64,000 nt of DNA from Hyphomicrobiaceae bacterium (GTDB taxonomy: Bacteria > Pseudomonadota > Alphaproteobacteria > Rhizobiales > Aestuariivirgaceae): assembly GCA_900298995.1 (NCBI GenBank), contig OMIC01000040.1, forward strand, positions 62,001 through 126,000, given 5' to 3'. The notes under the pieces are model-generated. The model was not told the DNA's origin. It saw nothing but the letters and a program-made list of their open reading frames with translations, and did not search any database. Of this stretch, positions 28,345 to 37,204 are shown piece after piece. The position numbers and the translations under genes are program-made. Numbering within the stretch: the first letter of the stretch is position 1; every line of letters starts with the position of its first letter.

Positions 28345-29634
28345 ATGGACCGCATCCGCATCCGCGGCGGCAACCGCCTGACCGGCGCCATTCCGGTGTC
28401 CGGCGCCAAGAACGCGGCCCTGCCGCTGATGATCGTCTCGCTGCTGAGCCCCTCGACGCTCACGCTGTCCAACGTGCCGCGCCTTGCCGATGTCAGGCTG
28501 CTGCAGCGCATCCTGCAGAACCACGGCATCGACATCATGGTGGCCGGCAAGCGTCCCGGCCAGACCGGCATGGCGGGCGACGTCATGCATCTCACGGCCC
28601 GCCAGATCGCCGCCACCACCGCACCCTACGAGCTCGTCTCCAGGATGCGCGCGAGCTTCTGGGTCCTGGGCCCGCTGCTGGCGCGCTGCGGCGAGGCGCG
28701 CGTCTCCCTGCCCGGCGGCTGCGCCATCGGCACGCGGCCGGTGGACATGCACCTCATGGCCATGGAGAAGCTCGGCGCCGAGATCGAGATCGAGAACGGC
28801 TATGTGGTCGCCCGGGCGCGCAAGGGCCTCAGGGGCGCGCATATCCGGTTCGACAAGGTCTCCGTCGGCGCCACCCATGCCGCGCTCATGGCCGCCGTTC
28901 TCGCTGCGGGCGACACCCTCATCGAGAATGCCGCCGCCGAGCCCGAGATCGGCGATGTCGCCGAATGTCTGGTCAAGATGGGCGCCCGGATCGAGGGCAT
29001 CCACAGCCCGGTGCTCAGGGTGAGCGGCGTGACCAGCCTCGGCGGAGCCTCGCACAGCGTCATCCCCGACCGCATCGAGACCGGCACCTACGCCATGTGC
29101 GCCGGCATGACGGGCGGCGATGTCCTGCTGCAGAACGCCAATGCCGCCCATATTGGCGCGGTGATCGATGTCATGCGGCAGGCCGGCATCGACGTCGAGG
29201 CCGTGACCGGAGGCATCCGGGTGCGGCGTGACGGCGGGCCGCTGCAGCCGGTCCGGGTCGAGACCGCCCCCTTCCCCGCCTTCCCCACCGATTGCCAGGC
29301 CCAGCTCATGGCGCTGATGACCATGGCCAGCGGCGCCAGCTTCATCCGCGAGACGATCTTCGAGAACCGCTTCATGCATGTGCAGGAGCTGGCCCGGCTG
29401 GGCGCCGACATCCACCTCCATGGCGACACCGCCGAGATCCGGGGCGTGCGCAAGCTCACCGGCGCGCCCGTCATGGCCACCGACCTGCGCGCCTCCGTCT
29501 CGCTCGTCATCGCGGGCCTCGCTGCCGCGGGCGAGACGACCATCAACCGCGTCTATCATCTCGACCGCGGCTTCGAGACGCTGGAGGAGAAGCTCTCCGC
29601 CTGCGGTGCCGACGTCACCCGCCTCACGGGATGA
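28345..29634 (+). CDS. murA: UDP-N-acetylglucosamine 1-carboxyvinyltransferase MurA
   Basis: The 429-residue enzyme transfers enolpyruvate from PEP to UDP-GlcNAc, the first committed step of peptidoglycan synthesis. Visible signatures are [12 protein letters not shown] near the start, the catalytic cysteine C126 in [16 protein letters not shown], and [13 protein letters not shown] near the C terminus. The cysteine is present, so the enzyme should be fosfomycin-type sensitive at that residue. Its stop overlaps the next start by four bases (ATGA). Confidence 0.96.
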   Translation: MDRIRIRGGNRLTGAIPVSGAKNAALPLMIVSLLSPSTLTLSNVPRLADVRLLQRILQNHGIDIMVAGKRPGQTGMAGDVMHLTARQIAATTAPYELVSRMRASFWVLGPLLARCGEARVSLPGGCAIGTRPVDMHLMAMEKLGAEIEIENGYVVARARKGLRGAHIRFDKVSVGATHAALMAAVLAAGDTLIENAAAEPEIGDVAECLVKMGARIEGIHSPVLRVSGVTSLGGASHSVIPDRIETGTYAMCAGMTGGDVLLQNANAAHIGAVIDVMRQAGIDVEAVTGGIRVRRDGGPLQPVRVETAPFPAFPTDCQAQLMALMTMASGASFIRETIFENRFMHVQELARLGADIHLHGDTAEIRGVRKLTGAPVMATDLRASVSLVIAGLAAAGETTINRVYHLDRGFETLEEKLSACGADVTRLTG

Positions 29635-30068
29635 ACCGCATGCAGAAGCTCACCGCACTGGACGTCGAGGATCTGGCCGTGATCTCGGCCCACATGCAGG
29701 ATGCCGTGCTTCTGGCGGGCGACATGCGCTATGACCCGAGGCGCAAGCAATTTGCGCTGCTCTCAAACCGCTATGCATGGGACGATGCGCAAACTCCGCA
29801 GCGCCGCCGCAGCGGCCTGCATTTCGGCCGCGTGCTCGCGGTAAAGACCCTCAACATGGGCGGGCTTGAGAAGGACGAGGTCATGTCGCTGCTCTCCGTC
29901 ACCTTCGCCGAGACCGATCCGCCGGCGGGCGAAGTGCTGCTGAGCTTTTCGGGCGGCGCCACGGTCAGGCTCCTCGTCGAATGCCTCGAATGCCAGATGG
30001 CCGATCTCGGCGCAGCGTGGGAGGCCAGGGCCACGCCCCGGCACCCGCTCGAGGACGGCACGGACTAG
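29631..30068 (+). CDS. DUF2948 family protein
   Basis: The 145-residue protein of unknown function begins [20 protein letters not shown] and contains [21 protein letters not shown] and a C-terminal [16 protein letters not shown]. It matches the small DUF2948 proteins that follow murA in many Hyphomicrobiales. ATG at 29631 overlaps the murA stop, implying co-translation. The frame opens earlier inside murA, but that part is a shadow. In related genomes hisD usually comes next; here it is absent. Confidence 0.8.
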   Translation: MNRMQKLTALDVEDLAVISAHMQDAVLLAGDMRYDPRRKQFALLSNRYAWDDAQTPQRRRSGLHFGRVLAVKTLNMGGLEKDEVMSLLSVTFAETDPPAGEVLLSFSGGATVRLLVECLECQMADLGAAWEARATPRHPLEDGTD

Positions 30069-30101
30069 CCTGCACCCCGCCCCTGGGGCTAAACGTCATC
30101 C

Positions 30102-30581
30102 ATGACCGAAGGATCCAGCACCCGCCTCAGTGCGGTGGAACTCGACGCCACCATCGGCCCCGGCCCCTCGCCCGAGGCCGAGCATGAGCGGCGCGTGGCC
30201 ATCTATGATCTGGTGGAGGACAACAGCTTCACCCTGATCGCGCATCCTGCGGGCCCCTACCGGCTCAAGCTCTCGACCGCAGACGGCCGGCTGATCTTCG
30301 ACGTGCTGAACGAGGTCGAGGAGCGGCTGACCATCATCGGCCTGTCCATGTCGCCCTTCCGGCGCATCGTGAAGGACTATTTCCTGATCTGCGAGAGCTA
30401 TTACGAGGCGATCCGCACCGCCACGCCAAGCCAGATCGAGACCATCGACATGGCCCGTCGCGGCCTCCACAATGAAGGCAGCGAATTGCTGCGCGAGCGC
30501 CTCAACGGCAAGGTCGAGGTCGATTTCGATACCGCCCGCCGCCTGTTCACCCTCGTCTGCGTACTGCACTGGCGGGGCTGA
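30102..30581 (+). CDS. UPF0262 family protein
   Basis: The 159-residue protein shows the UPF0262 pattern: [55 protein letters not shown] and [18 protein letters not shown] at the end. Function is unknown. It lies 33 bp after the DUF2948 gene and 9 bp before a phosphatase gene, in the order usual for Alphaproteobacteria. Confidence 0.87.
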   Translation: MTEGSSTRLSAVELDATIGPGPSPEAEHERRVAIYDLVEDNSFTLIAHPAGPYRLKLSTADGRLIFDVLNEVEERLTIIGLSMSPFRRIVKDYFLICESYYEAIRTATPSQIETIDMARRGLHNEGSELLRERLNGKVEVDFDTARRLFTLVCVLHWRG

Positions 30582-30590
30582 CGGCAGGCC

Positions 30591-31037
30591 ATGGCGGGAG
30601 AGCTCCCCAGCGCCGTTCTCTTCGCCTGCACGCAGAACGTCATCCGTTCGGTGATGGCGGCCGCGATCATGAAGCACTTCTATGGCCAGCGCAGCTATGT
30701 CGCCTCCTGCGGCGTGCGCCCGGGGGCGGTCGATCCCTTCGTGGCCGCAGTGATGGACGAGATGGGAATCGATCTCGGCAAGCATCGCCCGCAGAGCTTC
30801 GAGGATCTCGAGGACACGAGCTTCGACCTCGTCATTTCGCTCTCGCCAGAGGCCCATCACCGGGCGCTCGAATTGACCCGCACCATGGCCATCGAGGCGG
30901 AGTACTGGCCGACCCTCGATCCGTCCATCACCACGGGCAGCCGCGAGCAGATTCTCGACAGCTACCGCGAGGTCCGCGACCAGCTGGTCCGCCGCATCCG
31001 CCAGCGCTTCGGCAGCCTGGGGGCCGGCGGCGTCTGA
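30591..31037 (+). CDS. Low-molecular-weight phosphotyrosine phosphatase-like protein
   Basis: The 148-residue protein has the phosphate-binding loop C13-x5-R19 (CTQNVIRS) close to the N terminus, and YWPTLDPS later, a likely general-acid segment. This is the LMW-PTP/arsenate reductase fold; LMW-PTPs usually have CxxxxxRS with N and S positions as here. Target unknown. It follows UPF0262 in the murA cluster as in relatives, but infA and maf, which commonly come next, are absent. Confidence 0.82.
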   Translation: MAGELPSAVLFACTQNVIRSVMAAAIMKHFYGQRSYVASCGVRPGAVDPFVAAVMDEMGIDLGKHRPQSFEDLEDTSFDLVISLSPEAHHRALELTRTMAIEAEYWPTLDPSITTGSREQILDSYREVRDQLVRRIRQRFGSLGAGGV

Positions 31038-31083
31038 GGGCTTGGCCTCAGGCCCGGAAAGCGCCTATCAAGGGGCCATGCGC

Positions 31084-31545
31084 ATGGATGTCAGAACCGC
31101 CGAAACCCGCCTCGCAGGCCGCCTTGCCGGGGAAGGCCTCAGGGATGCCGGCGAGATGGCCTGGGCCACAATATGGCTCGAGGCCTGCGGCTATGGCGGC
31201 TGTGCCCTGATGGTCGAGGCGCTGGCCGATGAGACCCGCGACCTGGCGCTCACGCGCGATGCGCTGGGGATTGACCTGCAGAATGTCTCCTGCGCCTACC
31301 TGGCTCCGGCGATCCTGCATGAGGTCGAGGCCAATGGCCGGGTGTTCCTGCGCAATGTGCGCCACGGCCTGTTCCTCCTGCCCTTCGCGGTCCGCGCCAA
31401 CATCGGCCTCGGCTGTCCCGTGGATCCGTCCTTCGCGGTGGGTGGCGAACGCCACAAGAACCCCTATGCCGAGAAACTGGCGCAGGCAGACGCCGAGGGC
31501 CTCGAGGTCGGCGACGCCGCCTGGTCCCTCATCGGCACGGCCTGA
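31084..31545 (+). CDS. Conserved hypothetical protein
   Basis: A 153-residue protein with no motif I can name with confidence. It has a small-residue-rich helical start (AGEMAWATIWLEACGYGGCA), then VSCAYLAPAILHE, RHGLFLLPFAVRANIGLGCP and GGERHKNPYAEKLAQADAEG. A weak resemblance to DUF3726 was considered. ATG at 31084 is preferred over 31078 because AAGGGG lies eight bases upstream. It is 37 bp before a CoA-transferase gene and could work with it, but nothing in the sequence shows this. Confidence 0.6.
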   Translation: MDVRTAETRLAGRLAGEGLRDAGEMAWATIWLEACGYGGCALMVEALADETRDLALTRDALGIDLQNVSCAYLAPAILHEVEANGRVFLRNVRHGLFLLPFAVRANIGLGCPVDPSFAVGGERHKNPYAEKLAQADAEGLEVGDAAWSLIGTA

Positions 31546-31582
31546 AGCGCCATCCAGACCCAGCGAAACGGAGACCCCTCAC

Positions 31583-32806
31583 ATGCCAGGCCCGCTCACC
31601 GGTCTTCGCGTCCTCGACCTGAGCCGGGTGCTGGCCGGGCCCTGGGCAACCCAGGTGCTCGCCGATTTCGGCGCCGAGGTGATCAAGATCGAAAAGCCCG
31701 GCGAGGGCGATGACACGCGCGGCTGGGGTCCGCCCTTCCTCACCAATCCGGATGGCTCGAAGGGCGATGCCGCCTATTTCCTGTCCGCCAACCGCGGCAA
31801 ATGGTCGGTCGCCATCGACATGGCGACGGCCGAGGGTCAGGCGCTGATCCGCGATCTCGCGGCACGCTCCGACATCGTGATGGAGAATTTCAAGGTCGGC
31901 GGCCTGAGGAAATACGGGCTCGACTATGACAGCCTGAAAGCCGTCAATCCGCGCCTCATCTATTGCTCGCTGACCGGCTTCGGCCAGACCGGGCCCTATG
32001 CGCAGCGTGCCGGCTATGACTTCATGATCCAGGGCATGGGCGGCATCATGTCGGTCACCGGCCAGCCGGACGGCATGCCGGGTGCTGAACCCATGAAGAT
32101 CGGCGTCGCCTTCGCCGACATCTTCACGGGGCTGTACTGCACCATCGCCATCGAAGCCGCGCTCTTCCACCGCGAGCGCACCGGCCAGGGGCAGTACATC
32201 GATGTGGCCCTGCTCGATTCACAGGTCGGCGTTCTGGCCAATCAGGCACTCAACTATCTCGTGGGCGGCACGCCGCCCACCCGGCTCGGCAATGCCCATC
32301 CCAACATCGTGCCCTATCAGACCTTCGCGACGCGCGACGGCCACATCATCATGGCGGTGGCCACGGATCGTCAGTTCAAGGAATATTGTGCCATCATCGG
32401 CCTTCCGCAGCTGGCCGAGGATGAACGCTTCCGGCTCAATCGCGGCCGCGTGGTCAACCGCGCCGACCTGATCCCCCTGCTGGAGGGGCCGATGAAGGCG
32501 CGCAGCACGGCCGAATGGGTGGCGGCCTTCGAGAGCGCGGCCATACCCTGCGGCCCGATCAACAGCATCGACCAGGTCTTCGCCAATGAGCAGGTCCTCG
32601 CTCGCGGGCTTCAGATCGGGCTGACACGGGATGACGGCGTGCAGGTACCGGGTGTTGCCAATCCCGTGGTCTTTTCCGAGACCCCGATTGACTATGACAA
32701 GGCCCCGCCGCGGCTGGGCGACGGCACCGACAAGGTGCTGCGCGAGGCGCTCGGCCTGCCGCCGGACCAGATCGCCCGCCTGCGCGCCGCGGGCGTGATC
32801 GGCTAG
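31583..32806 (+). CDS. CaiB/BaiF family (class III) CoA-transferase
   Basis: The 407-residue protein starts MPGPLTGLRVLDLSRVLAGP and shows ATQVLADFGAEVIKIEKPGEGD, YDFMIQGMGGIMSVTGQPDG and IAIEAALFHRERTGQGQYID, all typical of family III CoA-transferases that move CoA between carboxylic acids via an aspartyl intermediate. ATG at 31583 follows GGAG at nine bases; the frame extends upstream only through the previous gene. Substrate cannot be told from sequence; relatives act on carnitine, formate/oxalate or succinate partners. Confidence 0.88.
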   Translation: MPGPLTGLRVLDLSRVLAGPWATQVLADFGAEVIKIEKPGEGDDTRGWGPPFLTNPDGSKGDAAYFLSANRGKWSVAIDMATAEGQALIRDLAARSDIVMENFKVGGLRKYGLDYDSLKAVNPRLIYCSLTGFGQTGPYAQRAGYDFMIQGMGGIMSVTGQPDGMPGAEPMKIGVAFADIFTGLYCTIAIEAALFHRERTGQGQYIDVALLDSQVGVLANQALNYLVGGTPPTRLGNAHPNIVPYQTFATRDGHIIMAVATDRQFKEYCAIIGLPQLAEDERFRLNRGRVVNRADLIPLLEGPMKARSTAEWVAAFESAAIPCGPINSIDQVFANEQVLARGLQIGLTRDDGVQVPGVANPVVFSETPIDYDKAPPRLGDGTDKVLREALGLPPDQIARLRAAGVIG

Positions 32807-32852
32807 AGGCGCGAGTCCGCCGTCGGTCAGCGCGGCAAACACAGCCCTCGAT

Positions 32853-32881
32853 TTGACACCATGCGTCGTGTGGTTGATCAT
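32853..32881 (+). promoter_or_regulatory. Possible sigma70 promoter of the glsB-like gene
   Basis: TTGACA (32853-32858) is separated by 17 bp from GATCAT (32876-32881). The -35 is perfect and the -10 is 4 of 6. It lies about 100 bp before the next start codon, in the 170-bp gap after the CoA-transferase gene. Confidence 0.45.
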
Positions 32882-32979
32882 TGGTTGTGACTCGGGGGAA
32901 CTGAGTCGGGCATGGGGCCTGGTCCGGAAGCGGAGCCAGCGCCCCGGGATGTCGTGAACATGCAAAAAGGGAAACGGCC

Positions 32980-33234
32980 ATGTGGATTATCTGGACCATC
33001 ATCATCGGGTTTGTCATCGGTTTGGTTGCCAAGTTTCTGATGCCGGGCGAGAATGAGCCCAAGGGCTTCATCCTGACCACGGTGCTGGGCATCGTCGGCG
33101 CCCTGGTGGCCACCTGGCTCGGACAGGCGATCGGCTGGTACGGCCCCGGCGAGGGCGCAGGCTTCATCGGCGGCATCGTCGGCGCTGTCATTCTTCTGGC
33201 GGTCTGGGGCTTCATCTCGCGCAACCGCGACTGA
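32980..33234 (+). CDS. GlsB/YeaQ/YmgE family stress membrane protein
   Basis: The 84-residue protein has three hydrophobic, glycine-rich segments (IIWTIIIGFVIGLVAKFLMP, LTTVLGIVGALVATWLGQAI, GFIGGIVGAVILLAVWGFIS) and the signature LMPGENEPKGF. These transglycosylase-associated proteins are small inner-membrane proteins induced by stress; biochemical role unknown. It appears monocistronic, with a candidate promoter upstream and a hairpin terminator downstream. Confidence 0.88.
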   Translation: MWIIWTIIIGFVIGLVAKFLMPGENEPKGFILTTVLGIVGALVATWLGQAIGWYGPGEGAGFIGGIVGAVILLAVWGFISRNRD

Positions 33235-33248
33235 CAACGCGCAGGACA

Positions 33249-33294
33249 GGGACGGCGGCCGGGCTTCGTCCCGACCCCGTCCCATGTCGTTTTC
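33249..33294 (+). terminator. Likely terminator after the glsB-like gene
   Basis: GGGACGG (33249-33255) pairs with CCGTCCC (33277-33283), with an inner CGGG/CCCG stem, followed by ATGTCGTTTTC. The T tract is short and interrupted, so termination efficiency is uncertain. Confidence 0.5.
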
Positions 33295-33337
33295 AGGCGA
33301 TCCGCCGCGGGGCGGACGGGGCATACAGCCCCGCACC

Positions 33338-33637
33338 ATGGCCAATCTCGTCATCACCTACTGGCGCGACATCCCCTCCGCGATTTCGGTCAAGGCCGGA
33401 CGCAAGGAAGAGAAGCGCATGCTGGCCGACCGCTTCCAGGAAGCGATCGACATGGCCGCCATGCGCGGCGGCGCCTCCGACACCGACAGCTACCTTGCCG
33501 ACTGGCGGCGGGCCGAGCCCGTCGCGGTGGGAGACGAGCTTGCCGCCGAAGCGGACAAGGCCAAGGCCGATATTGAGGCGGCCTATGGCCAGGACCGGCT
33601 CAAGACCCTGATTGCCAACGGAGGCAAGCACCAATGA
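33338..33637 (+). CDS. Small 'virulence factor' family protein linked to corrinoid methyltransferase
   Basis: The 99-residue protein begins MANLVITYWRDIPSAISVKA and contains RFQEAIDMAAMRGGASDTDSY. It resembles a small family labelled virulence factor in databases, a name with no relevance here. Its stop overlaps the methyltransferase start by four bases (ATGA), so the two are co-translated and probably act in the same methyl-transfer process. ATG at 33338 gives the family N terminus; no clear ribosome site is seen. Function unknown. Confidence 0.68.
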   Translation: MANLVITYWRDIPSAISVKAGRKEEKRMLADRFQEAIDMAAMRGGASDTDSYLADWRRAEPVAVGDELAAEADKAKADIEAAYGQDRLKTLIANGGKHQ

Positions 33638-34593
33638 CCCACACCCTCGTCGCATCCGCGAAGCGTGAGCACATCATCGGCTTCGACCGGCCCTTCACGG
33701 TGATCGGCGAGCGCATCAATCCGACGGGCCGCAAGAAGCTGGCGGCCGAGATGCAGGCCGGCAATTTCGATACGGTCATCAAGGATGCGCTGGCCCAGAT
33801 GGAGGCCGGCGCCCACATCCTCGACGTCAACGCCGGGGTCACGGCCGTCAATCCCAATGAATCCGAACCGCCCCTGCTGCGTCAGACGATCGAGATCGTG
33901 CAGTCGGTGACCGACCTGCCACTCTGCCTCGATTCCTCCGTCACCCCCGCGCTCAAGGCCGGGCTCGAAACCGCCAAGGGCCGCCCGCTGGTCAATTCGG
34001 TGACGGGCGAGGAAGAAAAGCTCGAGGCGATCCTGCCGCTGGTGGCCAAATACAATGTCGCGGTCGTCGCCATCTCAAACGATGAGACCGGCATCTCGGA
34101 AGACCCCGACGTGCGGTTCGCCGTGGCCAAGAAGATCGTCGAGCGCGCCGCCGATCACGGCATCAAGCCACATGACATCGTGGTCGATCCCCTCGTCATG
34201 CCGATCGGCGCCATGGGCACGGCGGGCCAGCAGGTGTTCCGCCTCGTGCGCCGCCTGCGCGAGGAACTGAAGGTCAACACCACCTGCGGTGCATCCAACA
34301 TCTCCTTCGGCATGCCCAACCGTCGCGCGCTGACCGGCTACTTTCTTGCCATGGCGGCCAGCCATGGCATGACATCGGCCATCATGAACCCACTCCATGA
34401 CGAAGACATGCATGCGATCTTCGGGGCCAATGTGCTCAACGGCACCGATGCCCACTGCAAGTTCTGGAACAACAGGTTCCGCGACATGGCGCCCGCCCCC
34501 GCGGCTGCCGGTCTGGCGCCGGGCGAGATCGCACCCACCGCCGAGGAAATCGCCGCCCGCCGCGCCGCCCGCGAGGCGCGCCGCCGCCGCTGA
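33634..34593 (+). CDS. Methyltetrahydrofolate-binding corrinoid methyltransferase (split MetH pterin domain)
   Basis: The 319-residue protein is a pterin-binding TIM barrel: TVIGERINPTGRKKLA, GAHILDVNAGVTAVNPNESE, LPLCLDSSVTPALKAGL, and TTCGASNISFGMPNRRALTG. This is the methyltetrahydrofolate domain seen in MetH and in MtvA/AcsE-type proteins, here as a separate gene. With the RamA-like activator 51 bp downstream it fits a split methionine synthase, in which B12-binding and homocysteine-binding parts are separate proteins. Those parts are not in this window. The C terminus is an Arg/Ala-rich tail (AARRAAREARRRR). A role in methylamine or betaine demethylation is the main alternative. Confidence 0.85.
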   Translation: MTHTLVASAKREHIIGFDRPFTVIGERINPTGRKKLAAEMQAGNFDTVIKDALAQMEAGAHILDVNAGVTAVNPNESEPPLLRQTIEIVQSVTDLPLCLDSSVTPALKAGLETAKGRPLVNSVTGEEEKLEAILPLVAKYNVAVVAISNDETGISEDPDVRFAVAKKIVERAADHGIKPHDIVVDPLVMPIGAMGTAGQQVFRLVRRLREELKVNTTCGASNISFGMPNRRALTGYFLAMAASHGMTSAIMNPLHDEDMHAIFGANVLNGTDAHCKFWNNRFRDMAPAPAAAGLAPGEIAPTAEEIAARRAAREARRRR

Positions 34594-34644
34594 ACGCTGC
34601 AGCGGCCGCATGGCAGGACCGGGGCTCAAGTCAGGATACTTCCG

Positions 34645-36687
34645 ATGACCGAAACGAACCCCCTCATCGTCTTCACGCCGTCCGGCAAGCGCGGCCGCTT
34701 TGCCCCGGGAACTCCCGTGCTCCAGGCCGCACGCGCACTCGGCGTCGATATCGACTCGGTGTGCGGCGGACGCGCCATCTGCGGGCGCTGCCAAGTCACC
34801 GTCGGCGAGGGTGAGTTTGCCAAGCATGGCATCACGTCGCGCGCCTCGCATGTCTCGGGCCTCTCCAGGGTCGAGGAGCGCTACGACAAGATCCGCGGCC
34901 TTGCCGCCGGGCGCCGCCTGTCCTGCCAGACCCGGATCATGGGTGATCTCGTCATCGACGTGCCGCCTGAATCGCAGGTTCACAAGCAGGTCGTCCGCAA
35001 GGAGGCCGACACCCGCGCCATCGAACTCGATCCTGCCACCCGCCTGTGCTTCATCGAGGTCGAGGAACCCGACATGCACAAGCCGTCCTCGGACCTCGAG
35101 CGCGTCTACAAGGCGCTGCAGGAGCAATGGGGCATCACCGATCTGTCCTGCGACCTGGCGATCATCGCGGACCTTCAGAAGACCCTGCGCAAGGGCGAAT
35201 GGAAGATCACTGCGGCCGTCTACACGCGCGCGCCGGGCGGCGGCAACCGGCTCGTTGCGATCTGGCCGGGCTTTCATGACAAGGCCTTCGGTCTTGCCAT
35301 CGATGTGGGCTCCACCACCATCGCGGCGCATCTGACCAATCTCTCGACAGGCGAGGTCGTCGCCTCGGCGGGGCTGATGAACCCGCAGATCCGCTTCGGC
35401 GAGGACCTGATGAGCCGGGTGTCCTATGTCATGATGAACCCGGGCGGCGAAAAGGAAATGACCGCCGCCATCCGCCAGGCGCTCAACACGCTGGCCGAGG
35501 AGACCGTGCAGCGGGGCGGCATGAGCCGCTCGGATGTCCTCGAGGTCGTGCTCGTCGGCAACCCGGTGATGCACCACCTGTTCCTTGGCTTCGACCCCAC
35601 CGAATTGGGGGGTGCTCCCTTTGCGCTGGCCACGGGGCTGGCCATCACCTGTCCGGCGCGTGAACTGGAACTCAACCTCAATCCCGGCGCCTGGGCCTAT
35701 GTGCTGCCCTGCATCGCCGGCCATGTGGGCGCCGACACGGCGGGCGTCGTGCTCTCCGAAGCGCCGCATGAACAGGACGAGATCATGCTCGCGGTTGATG
35801 TGGGAACCAATGCCGAAATCGTTTTAGGCTCAAGGGCGCGGTTGCTGGCCTGTTCCTCGCCCACTGGGCCCGCCTTCGAGGGTGCGCAGATCTCATCCGG
35901 CCAGCGCGCTGCGCCGGGCGCCATCGAGCGCATCCGCATCAACCCGGAGACGCTCGAACCGCGCTACAAGGTCATCGGTTGCGACATGTGGTCGGACGAG
36001 GAGGGCTTCGAGGCGGCCATCGCGCAGACGGGCGTCACCGGCATCTGCGGGTCCGGCATCATCGAGGCGGTGGCCGAGATGTATCTTGCGGGCATCATCA
36101 ACCAGGACGGTCTGGTTGATGGCGCTCTTGCGGCACAATCACCGCGTGTTGAAGCGGCTGGCCGGACCTTCAATTACGTCATCCGGCAACCGCTTGCGGA
36201 CGGCAACGAACCGTGCATCCGCATCACGCAAAATGACATCCGCGCCATCCAGCTTGCAAAGGCTGCGCTCTATGCCGGCATCCGGTTGCTGATGGACAAG
36301 CTTGGCATCGACCAGGTTGACAAGATCCGTCTCGCGGGTGCCTTCGGCAGTCACATCGATGTGAAATATGCCATGATTCTCGGGCTGATACCGGATTGTG
36401 ACCTTGCCCGCGTGCAGAGCGCCGGCAACGCGGCGGGAACCGGCGCGCGCATTGCGCTGCTCAATTCCGCCGCCCGTGACGAGATCGAAAACGTTGTCCG
36501 ACGCATCGAGAAAATCGAAACCGCCGTTGAACCTCTGTTCCAGCAGCACTTCGTCGAGGCCATGGCAATCCCCCATAAAACCTCGCCATTCCCGCATTTG
36601 TCAGCGGTTGTTAACCTCCCGCCGCCAAAGGAAATTTCCTCCACAAATGATGAGGGTGGCGAACGCCGCCGGCGTCGCCGCAGCTGA
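34645..36687 (+). CDS. RamA-like ferredoxin/ASKHA corrinoid activation protein (DUF4445)
   Basis: The 680-residue protein has an N-terminal 2Fe-2S ferredoxin domain (CGGRAICGRCQVTVGEGEF, then SCQTRI near residue 92), a linker, and an ASKHA ATPase domain with AIDVGSTTIAAHL, LAVDVGTNAEIVLGSR, GICGSGIIEAVAEMY and IRLAGAFGSHIDVKYAMILG. Such proteins use ATP to re-reduce oxidised Co(II) corrinoid to the active Co(I) form. In split-MetH bacteria a RamA-like protein takes the place of MetH's own activation domain. It ends in a run of arginines (ERRRRRRS). Together with the preceding gene it makes a corrinoid methyl-transfer unit. Confidence 0.87.
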   Translation: MTETNPLIVFTPSGKRGRFAPGTPVLQAARALGVDIDSVCGGRAICGRCQVTVGEGEFAKHGITSRASHVSGLSRVEERYDKIRGLAAGRRLSCQTRIMGDLVIDVPPESQVHKQVVRKEADTRAIELDPATRLCFIEVEEPDMHKPSSDLERVYKALQEQWGITDLSCDLAIIADLQKTLRKGEWKITAAVYTRAPGGGNRLVAIWPGFHDKAFGLAIDVGSTTIAAHLTNLSTGEVVASAGLMNPQIRFGEDLMSRVSYVMMNPGGEKEMTAAIRQALNTLAEETVQRGGMSRSDVLEVVLVGNPVMHHLFLGFDPTELGGAPFALATGLAITCPARELELNLNPGAWAYVLPCIAGHVGADTAGVVLSEAPHEQDEIMLAVDVGTNAEIVLGSRARLLACSSPTGPAFEGAQISSGQRAAPGAIERIRINPETLEPRYKVIGCDMWSDEEGFEAAIAQTGVTGICGSGIIEAVAEMYLAGIINQDGLVDGALAAQSPRVEAAGRTFNYVIRQPLADGNEPCIRITQNDIRAIQLAKAALYAGIRLLMDKLGIDQVDKIRLAGAFGSHIDVKYAMILGLIPDCDLARVQSAGNAAGTGARIALLNSAARDEIENVVRRIEKIETAVEPLFQQHFVEAMAIPHKTSPFPHLSAVVNLPPPKEISSTNDEGGERRRRRRS

Positions 36688-36863
36688 CATCCACAATTCG
36701 CAGGTTGTGCAACGATCGATTCATCAATTATAGATTAAAATACAATTCTATATAGAACATCGCATTGCCTGATGCGAGATTAGCATGTAAGCAGATGATG
36801 TTGCTCGTCTCGCATGAGAGAGTGATCCGCATTTCCCATTATCGACTAACAGATGGAAAACGC
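36688..36863. promoter_or_regulatory. AT-rich intergenic segment with palindromes
   Basis: The 175 bp before the small HTH gene are strikingly AT-rich. They include the perfect 12-bp palindrome TTCTATATAGAA (36746-36757), an inverted repeat TCGCAT / ATGCGA (36760-36765 / 36772-36777), and a further TCTCGCAT (36818-36825) that can pair with ATGCGAGA (36772-36779). This may be an operator or a structured leader for the HTH gene. Confidence 0.45.
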
Positions 36864-37112
36864 ATGCAGCTTTCGAAAACACAGGTCACCCGCCTCAACC
36901 GAATCATCATCACCGCGCAGAGGATTCTCGAGACCGCGCGGCTGGAGCAAAGCGCCTTTCACAACGGCATGCCGCGCCGCCGCCGTCGATCATCGGAAGA
37001 TGCCGCCAAGATGCGGGCCGATATTCTGGCCAAGCGCGCCAAGGGCATTCCGGCGGCTAAGCTGGCGGAGCGCTACGGCGTGACCACCGCCTACATCTAC
37101 ATGATCAAGTAG
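36864..37112 (+). CDS. Small helix-turn-helix protein
   Basis: An 82-residue basic protein begins MQLSKTQVTRLNRIIITAQ, has a PRRRRRSSED linker, and ends in KGIPAAKLAERYGVTTAYIYMIK, which reads as a helix-turn-helix of the resolvase or transposase type. No wing or effector domain is present. ATG at 36864 is used; the frame opens at 36765 without support. Its setting in AT-rich DNA with palindromes suggests autoregulation, which is inference. It may be a fragment of a larger recombinase-like protein, but a similar short form with an intact start seems functional. Confidence 0.6.
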   Translation: MQLSKTQVTRLNRIIITAQRILETARLEQSAFHNGMPRRRRRSSEDAAKMRADILAKRAKGIPAAKLAERYGVTTAYIYMIK

Positions 37113-37204
37113 CGAGCGCCATTTCACGCAAACTTGACTTCACTGCATATTTGCAAAACTAATTAACAATCGTTTTCAAGCTCTCCTCCTGATATTGGAC
37201 TCTC

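Noticed and set aside
31084-31545. DUF3726 assignment for the conserved hypothetical protein
   Set aside because: Resemblance was from memory only and limited to short stretches, so no family is claimed.
34594-34644. Cobalamin riboswitch before the RamA-like gene
   Set aside because: The 51-bp gap is far too short, and no B12-box-like sequence is seen there or before 33338.
34075-35769. 564-codon minus-strand frame
   Set aside because: Antisense to the pterin methyltransferase and RamA-like genes, both strongly supported.
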